Below are positions 59,768 through 64,000 of a DNA stretch of 64,000 nucleotides, in pieces. The notes below the pieces were generated by a model, which saw nothing but the letters and a program-made list of their open reading frames with translations, was not told the origin of the DNA and did not search any database. The stretch comes from Streptomyces galbus. Its GTDB lineage: Bacteria > Actinomycetota > Actinomycetes > Streptomycetales > Streptomycetaceae. Location: contig NZ_SZPR01000020.1 in the NCBI RefSeq assembly GCF_005280195.1, positions 1 to 64,000 of the forward strand, in the 5' to 3' direction. Positions within the stretch are counted from its first letter, which is position 1. Each line of letters opens with the position of its first letter. A program made the translations under genes and the position numbers.

Positions 59768-59903
59768 CCGTACCCGGGCGGCCACCGCACGTCACAGGGC
59801 GGCCGACCTGTTACGGAATCCGGACCTTTCCGCGGAACCCCCCCGTTCGTCGCGTCCTCTGACTGGGTGACCACCCAAGCACGTGAACGAACGGGGGACG
59901 CGC

Positions 59904-61199
59904 ATGCGCATTCTCACCCGCAGGGGAGCACTCGGAATCGGCGCAGGCGCGGCGGCCTCCGCCGGACTGGCAGGCTGCGGCACCCTCACCTCCGGCACCG
60001 GATCGAGCGGATCGGACGGGTCCTCCGAGAGCCCGTCGGGCCGGCCGAGCGCCACCGCCACCGCGCGCCCCATCGGCGACGGGTCGACCTCCTTCACCGG
60101 CAAGCAACCCCACCAGCCGGGCAAGCCGGTGCCGCTGGAGCCGGGCCAGCAGCCCCCGCAGTTCGTCGTCTTCTCCTGGGACGGCGCCGGCGAGGTCGGC
60201 AACGGCCTCTTCCCGCGCTTCCTCGACCTCGCGCGCGAGCACGGCGCGTCCATGACCTTCTTCCTGTCCGGCCTGTACCTGCTGCCCGAGGCGAAGAAGC
60301 GGCTCTACGACCCGCCGAACAACGCCCGCGGCGCCTCCGACATCGGCTACCTCACCGACGGCCACATCAAGGAGACGCTGAAGAACGTCCGCCGCGCCTG
60401 GCTGGAGGGCCACGAGATCGGCACCCACTTCAACGGCCACTTCTGCGGCGAGGGACACGGCTCCGTCGCCCACTGGACGCCGCAGCAGTGGCGCAGCGAG
60501 ATCGACCAGGCGAAGTCCTTCGTGAAGCAGTGGCGCACCAACACCGGCTGGACCGACCTGCCCGCCCTGCCCTTCGACTACGACAAGGAGCTGGTCGGCG
60601 GCCGCACGCCGTGCCTGCTCGGGCAGGACAACCTGCTGCCCACCGCCCGCGCCCTCGGCTGGCGCTACGACGCCTCCTCGCCCGGCGGCCGCCAGGTCTG
60701 GCCGCAGAAGCGGCAGGGGCTGTGGGACCTGCCGCTGCAGCAGGTGCCGTTCCCCGGCCGCAGCTTCGAGGTGCTGTCGATGGACTACAACATGCTCGCC
60801 AACCAGTCGATCAACTCGACCAACGCGCCCGCCCACAACTACCCGGCCTGGCGGCGGCAGGCGGCGCAGGCGTACATATCGGGCTTCCAGCGTGCGTACG
60901 AGACGAACCGGGCGCCGCTGTTCATAGGCAACCACTTCGAGCGCTGGAACGGCGGCATCTACATGGACGCCGTCGAGGAGGCGTTCACCCACATCGCCCG
61001 CGAGAAGGAGAAGGGCGCCGACGTCCGCCTCGTCTCCTTCCGGCAGTTCGTGGACTGGATGGACGTCCAGAAGCCCGAGGTGCTGGCCAGGCTGCGCACC
61101 CTGGAGGTCGGGCAGCAGCCGGCCGGCGGCTGGAAGACGTTCCTCGGCACCGCCGCCCAGAGCCCCTCGGGCACCGGCACGCAGAGCCCCGCGGCGTGA
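59904..61199 (+). CDS. Tat-exported lipoprotein with polysaccharide deacetylase-like domain
   Basis: A 431-residue exported protein. The signal peptide has a twin-arginine motif (TRRGALGIG) and a lipobox (AGC) at about residues 26-28, so it is probably a Tat lipoprotein. The NodB-like domain starts VVFSWDGAGEVGN: the usual Asp-Asp dyad is reduced to Trp92-Asp93. The metal His pair is kept (H175 and H179 in THFNGHFCG). Loss of the first Asp, the catalytic base in classic deacetylases, makes activity uncertain. ATG 59904, with GGGGGACG upstream, is used instead of GTG 59883. Confidence 0.75.
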   Translation: MRILTRRGALGIGAGAAASAGLAGCGTLTSGTGSSGSDGSSESPSGRPSATATARPIGDGSTSFTGKQPHQPGKPVPLEPGQQPPQFVVFSWDGAGEVGNGLFPRFLDLAREHGASMTFFLSGLYLLPEAKKRLYDPPNNARGASDIGYLTDGHIKETLKNVRRAWLEGHEIGTHFNGHFCGEGHGSVAHWTPQQWRSEIDQAKSFVKQWRTNTGWTDLPALPFDYDKELVGGRTPCLLGQDNLLPTARALGWRYDASSPGGRQVWPQKRQGLWDLPLQQVPFPGRSFEVLSMDYNMLANQSINSTNAPAHNYPAWRRQAAQAYISGFQRAYETNRAPLFIGNHFERWNGGIYMDAVEEAFTHIAREKEKGADVRLVSFRQFVDWMDVQKPEVLARLRTLEVGQQPAGGWKTFLGTAAQSPSGTGTQSPAA

Positions 61200-61281
61200 G
61201 GAAACCGCCGCCTGAAATGCGGGTTTCCGCCCGCAAGGGGGGTGGGCAAGATCCCCAGAACGGGCATGCGAAACTTTTCAC

Positions 61282-61986
61282 ATGAGTGCCGCCCGCCGCG
61301 CCGTACCCCTGCGCTCGACCAGCGCACCCCGCCCGTCCGGCTCACCCCGCCCCTCGGGCCCGTCAGGTTCCGGTGAATCCCCCCGCACGACCGCCCGGTC
61401 GACGCGGCGCACCGCCCTCGCGGTGGCCGCCGGCACCGCGGCCGCGGGGCTGCTGCTCACCGCGTGCGGCTCCGGAGGCACCTCCGGCGGGGGCGGCGAC
61501 ACCAACTTCGTCATGGGCAAGGACGGCATCTCCACCGTCGACCGCGGCAAGCGGACCACCGCCCCCGACCTGTCCGGCACCGCCCTGGACGGCAAGCGGC
61601 TCGACGTCGCCTCCTACAAGGGCCAGGTCGTGGTCCTCAACGTCTGGGGGTCGTGGTGCTCGCCCTGCCGGGCCGAGGCACCCAACTTCGAGAAGGTCTA
61701 CCGGCAGGTCAAGGCCCGGGGCGTGCAGTTCGTCGGCATCAACACCCGGGACACCAGCACCGCCAACGCCCTCGCCTTCGAGAAGCAGCAGGGCATCAGC
61801 TACCCCAGCCTGTACGACCCGGCGGGCAAGCTGCTGCTGCGCTTCAAGAAGGGCACCCTGAACCTCCAGGCGATCCCCTCCACCCTGGTCCTCGACCGGC
61901 AGGGCCGGATCGCCGCGCGCTCGCTGGCCCCGCTCAGCGAGACCAAGCTGCGCAAGATGATCGACCCGGTCCTCGCGGAGAAGTGA
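61282..61986 (+). CDS. TlpA/ResA-like thioredoxin lipoprotein
   Basis: A 234-residue lipoprotein with a long basic n-region, hydrophobic core and lipobox LLTAC, then a TlpA-type thioredoxin domain with the active site WCSPC (WGSWCSPCRAEAP) and cis-Pro in QAIPSTLVL. It should keep apocytochrome c heme-binding Cys reduced outside the membrane, receiving electrons from CcdA, the next gene. Confidence 0.93.
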   Translation: MSAARRAVPLRSTSAPRPSGSPRPSGPSGSGESPRTTARSTRRTALAVAAGTAAAGLLLTACGSGGTSGGGGDTNFVMGKDGISTVDRGKRTTAPDLSGTALDGKRLDVASYKGQVVVLNVWGSWCSPCRAEAPNFEKVYRQVKARGVQFVGINTRDTSTANALAFEKQQGISYPSLYDPAGKLLLRFKKGTLNLQAIPSTLVLDRQGRIAARSLAPLSETKLRKMIDPVLAEK

Positions 61987-61987
61987 C

Positions 61988-62761
61988 GTGACCGCAGTGT
62001 CGACGCTGGCCGCGGCCACCGATCCCAACCAGACCGTCCTGCACGGCGCCCTGCTGGTCGCCCTGCCGGTCGCGGTGCTCGGCGGCCTGGTCTCCTTCTT
62101 CTCCCCGTGCGTGCTGCCCCTGGTCCCCGGCTACCTCTCCTACGTGACCGGGGTCACCGGCACCGACCTCGCGGAGGCCAAGCGCGGCCGGATGGTCGCC
62201 GGCGCCTCCCTGTTCGTCCTCGGCTTCACCGCGGTGTTCGTCTCCAGCGGCGCCCTGTTCGGCTACTTCGGCGACACGCTCCAGGCCAACAAGGGCGTGC
62301 TGTCCAAGGTGCTCGGCGTGCTGATGATCGGCATGGGCGTGTTCTTCATGGGCCTGATGCCCTGGCTCACCCAGCGCGAGTTCCGCTTCCACCGCACGCC
62401 CACGACCGGGCTGATCGGCGCGCCCTTCCTGGGCGCCCTGTTCGGCATCGGCTGGACGCCCTGCATCGGCCCGACCCTCACCTCGGTCCTCGCCCTCTCC
62501 TACAACGAGGGCAGCGCGGGCCGCGGTGCCATACTGACCGTCGCCTACTGCCTCGGCCTCGGTGTGCCGTTCGTGCTCGCCGCGGTCGCCTTCCGCAAGG
62601 CGCTCGGTGCCTTCGCCTGGGTCAAGCGCCACTACGTCTGGGTGCTGAGGATCGGCGGCACGATGATGATCGTGACCGGTGTGCTGCTGCTCACCGGCGC
62701 CTGGGACCGCATCGTGCAGGACATGCAGACCTGGTCCAACGGCTTCACTGTGGGGATCTGA
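61988..62761 (+). CDS. ccdA: Cytochrome c biogenesis protein CcdA
   Basis: A 257-residue membrane protein with six helices. Two conserved Cys face each other: SPCVLPLVPGYLSY in helix 1 and TPCIGPTLTSVL in helix 4; these pass electrons from cytoplasmic thioredoxin to the extracytoplasmic thioredoxin-like partner. The GTG start is one base after the tlpA-like stop codon. Confidence 0.94.
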   Translation: MTAVSTLAAATDPNQTVLHGALLVALPVAVLGGLVSFFSPCVLPLVPGYLSYVTGVTGTDLAEAKRGRMVAGASLFVLGFTAVFVSSGALFGYFGDTLQANKGVLSKVLGVLMIGMGVFFMGLMPWLTQREFRFHRTPTTGLIGAPFLGALFGIGWTPCIGPTLTSVLALSYNEGSAGRGAILTVAYCLGLGVPFVLAAVAFRKALGAFAWVKRHYVWVLRIGGTMMIVTGVLLLTGAWDRIVQDMQTWSNGFTVGI

Positions 62762-62764
62762 CCG

Positions 62765-64000
62765 ATGAGCAAGACCACCGCGCCCACCGACCCGACGGGC
62801 GAGCAGGAGCTGGCCGAGGCGGGCTCCCAGCTCTCCACCGCGCCCGACGAGTCCGCGCCCCAGCTTCCCGCGCTCGGCGTCGTCGGCTGGGCCCGCTGGT
62901 TCTGGCGGCAGCTCACCTCCATGCGGGTCGCGCTGCTGCTCCTGCTGCTGCTCGCGCTCGCCGCGATCCCCGGTTCGCTGATCCCGCAGACCGGCACCGA
63001 CGCCACGAAGGTCGCCGCCTTCCGCTCGGCCCACACCACCCTCGGGCCGGTGTACGAGCGGCTCGGCCTGTTCCACGTGTACAGCTCGGTGTGGTTCTCC
63101 GCGATCTACATCCTGCTGTTCGTCTCCCTCATCGGCTGCATCGTGCCCCGCACCTGGCAGTTCGTCGGCCAGGTGCGCAGCCGCCCGCCGGGCGCCCCGC
63201 GGCGGCTGACCCGGCTGCCCGCGTACACCACCTGGCGCACCGAGGCGTCGCCGGAGCAGGTGCGCGAGGCCGCGCTGGCCCTGCTGAACAAGCGCCGCTT
63301 CCGGGCGCACACCGCCGGGGACGCGGTCGCCGCCGAGAAGGGCTACCTGCGCGAGATCGGCAACCTCGCCTTCCACGTCGCGCTGATCGTGCTGCTGGTC
63401 GCCTTCGGCTGGGGCCAGCTCTTCAAGTCCGAGGGCAACAAGCTGGTCGTCGAGGGCGACGGCTTCTCCAACACGCTCACCCAGTACGACGACTTCAAGT
63501 CCGGCAGCCTCTTCACCTCCGACGACCTGGTGCCGTTCAGCTTCCACCTGGACAAGTTCACCGGCACCTACGAGATGACCGGGCCCAACCGGGGCACCGC
63601 GCGCACCTTCCAGGCCGCCCTCACCTACAGCGAGGGCGCCTACGGCAAGGACAAGAAGACCATCGTCAAGGTCAACCACCCGCTGGAGATCGGCGACGCC
63701 AAGGTCTACCTCACCGCGCACGGCTACGCGCCCGTGATGACCGTCCGCGACGGCAAGGGCGACGTGGTCTACCGCGACGCCGTCCCGCTGCTGCCGCTGG
63801 ACAACAACGTCACCTCGACCGGCGTGGTCAAGGTCATGGACGGCTACCGGAACGCCCGGGGCGTGACCGAGCAGCTCGGCATCAAGGCGTTCTTCTACCC
63901 GACGTTCGGCGGTGCGGGCACCGAGGCCGGCTCGCGGTTCCCGGCCCTGCTCAACCCGCTGCTGAACCTGGAGCCGTACCACGGCGACCTGGGCGTCGAC
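62765..64000 (+). CDS. resB: Cytochrome c biogenesis protein ResB (3' end outside the window)
   Basis: The first 412 codons of ResB, a System II cytochrome c synthase subunit. An acidic N-terminus is followed by helices at about 55-78 (MRVALLLLLLLALAAIPGSL), 110-128 and 195-213 (LAFHVALIVLLVAFGWG), then the large extracytoplasmic domain. ATG 62765 follows the ccdA stop by 3 bases. The frame is open to the last base, so the last helix and the following ccsA/ccsB-type gene lie beyond the window. Confidence 0.92.
   Translation, partial: MSKTTAPTDPTGEQELAEAGSQLSTAPDESAPQLPALGVVGWARWFWRQLTSMRVALLLLLLLALAAIPGSLIPQTGTDATKVAAFRSAHTTLGPVYERLGLFHVYSSVWFSAIYILLFVSLIGCIVPRTWQFVGQVRSRPPGAPRRLTRLPAYTTWRTEASPEQVREAALALLNKRRFRAHTAGDAVAAEKGYLREIGNLAFHVALIVLLVAFGWGQLFKSEGNKLVVEGDGFSNTLTQYDDFKSGSLFTSDDLVPFSFHLDKFTGTYEMTGPNRGTARTFQAALTYSEGAYGKDKKTIVKVNHPLEIGDAKVYLTAHGYAPVMTVRDGKGDVVYRDAVPLLPLDNNVTSTGVVKVMDGYRNARGVTEQLGIKAFFYPTFGGAGTEAGSRFPALLNPLLNLEPYHGDLGVD

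Noticed and set aside
1..64000. tRNA genes in the intergenic gaps.
   Set aside because: I read the larger gaps on both strands and saw no cloverleaf with TTCGANNC-type arm; a tRNAscan run would settle it.

Overview
This window is a chromosome segment of a Streptomyces species. Coding GC and third-position GC are very high, GTG starts are common, two genes carry the rare TTA leucine codon, and the genes include a developmental sigma factor of the BldN type with its anti-sigma RsbN, the Rex-hem operon, DUF397/XRE/ATP-binding trios, DUF574 methyltransferase, mycothiol-dependent enzymes and a class I lysyl-tRNA synthetase. The gene order from bdtA to lysS follows the conserved core of the genus as I recall it.

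Layout. (1) 1-5.5 kb: the 3' end of an rRNA operon (5S tail plus terminator), a HAD phosphatase, a VC0807-type membrane protein, an MFS exporter overlapping acuC, a conserved actinobacterial protein, the small DNA-binding protein BdtA, and the 32-residue ribosomal protein bS22. (2) 5.6-12 kb: epimerase and acyltransferase, then the sigma BldN/RsbN pair on the minus strand (with a good sigma-BldN-type promoter in front of rsbN), a HAD-IB hydrolase and a glutaredoxin-like protein. (3) 12-23.4 kb: the tetrapyrrole operon rex-hemA-hemC-hemD, each gene overlapping the next by 4 bases, under a near-perfect Rex operator. hemB lies 4.9 kb downstream, separated by an accessory block: a NarL-type histidine kinase, a divergent LuxR-type regulator whose receiver lacks its phospho-acceptor Asp, a secreted L,D-transpeptidase-like protein and a haloacetate-dehalogenase-like hydrolase. 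(4) 23.5-28.1 kb: methyltransferase, aminotransferase, DUF4253 protein, DUF397/XRE pair and a serine-kinase-like ATP-binding protein.

(5) 28.1-33.2 kb is the most unusual region: a minus-strand operon DUF6507 - large polymorphic toxin - Imm49 immunity protein - DUF6177. It looks like a type VII secretion effector module; the toxin has a C-terminal PD-(D/E)XK nuclease-like domain. (6) 33.4-42.8 kb: divergent argS/lysS, a DUF2637 membrane protein, two DUF3558 lipoproteins, an RtcB RNA ligase and a free-standing LAGLIDADG protein next to it. (7) 42.9-53.3 kb: accessory metabolism and regulation, including a tyrosine phosphatase-GNAT fusion, a luciferase-like monooxygenase with its FMN reductase, an OmpR-type two-component system and a decayed MFS gene. 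(8) 53.4-56.7 kb: modABC and a HTH-TOBE regulator with a candidate operator. (9) 57.7-64 kb: hemL with a histidine phosphatase, a deacetylase-like lipoprotein, and the start of a System II cytochrome c biogenesis operon (TlpA/ResA-like, CcdA, ResB cut by the window end). Heme synthesis and heme attachment genes therefore bracket the window.

All assignments rest on reading motifs and context; no database search was run. Start codons are the weakest part and are commented on where they matter.
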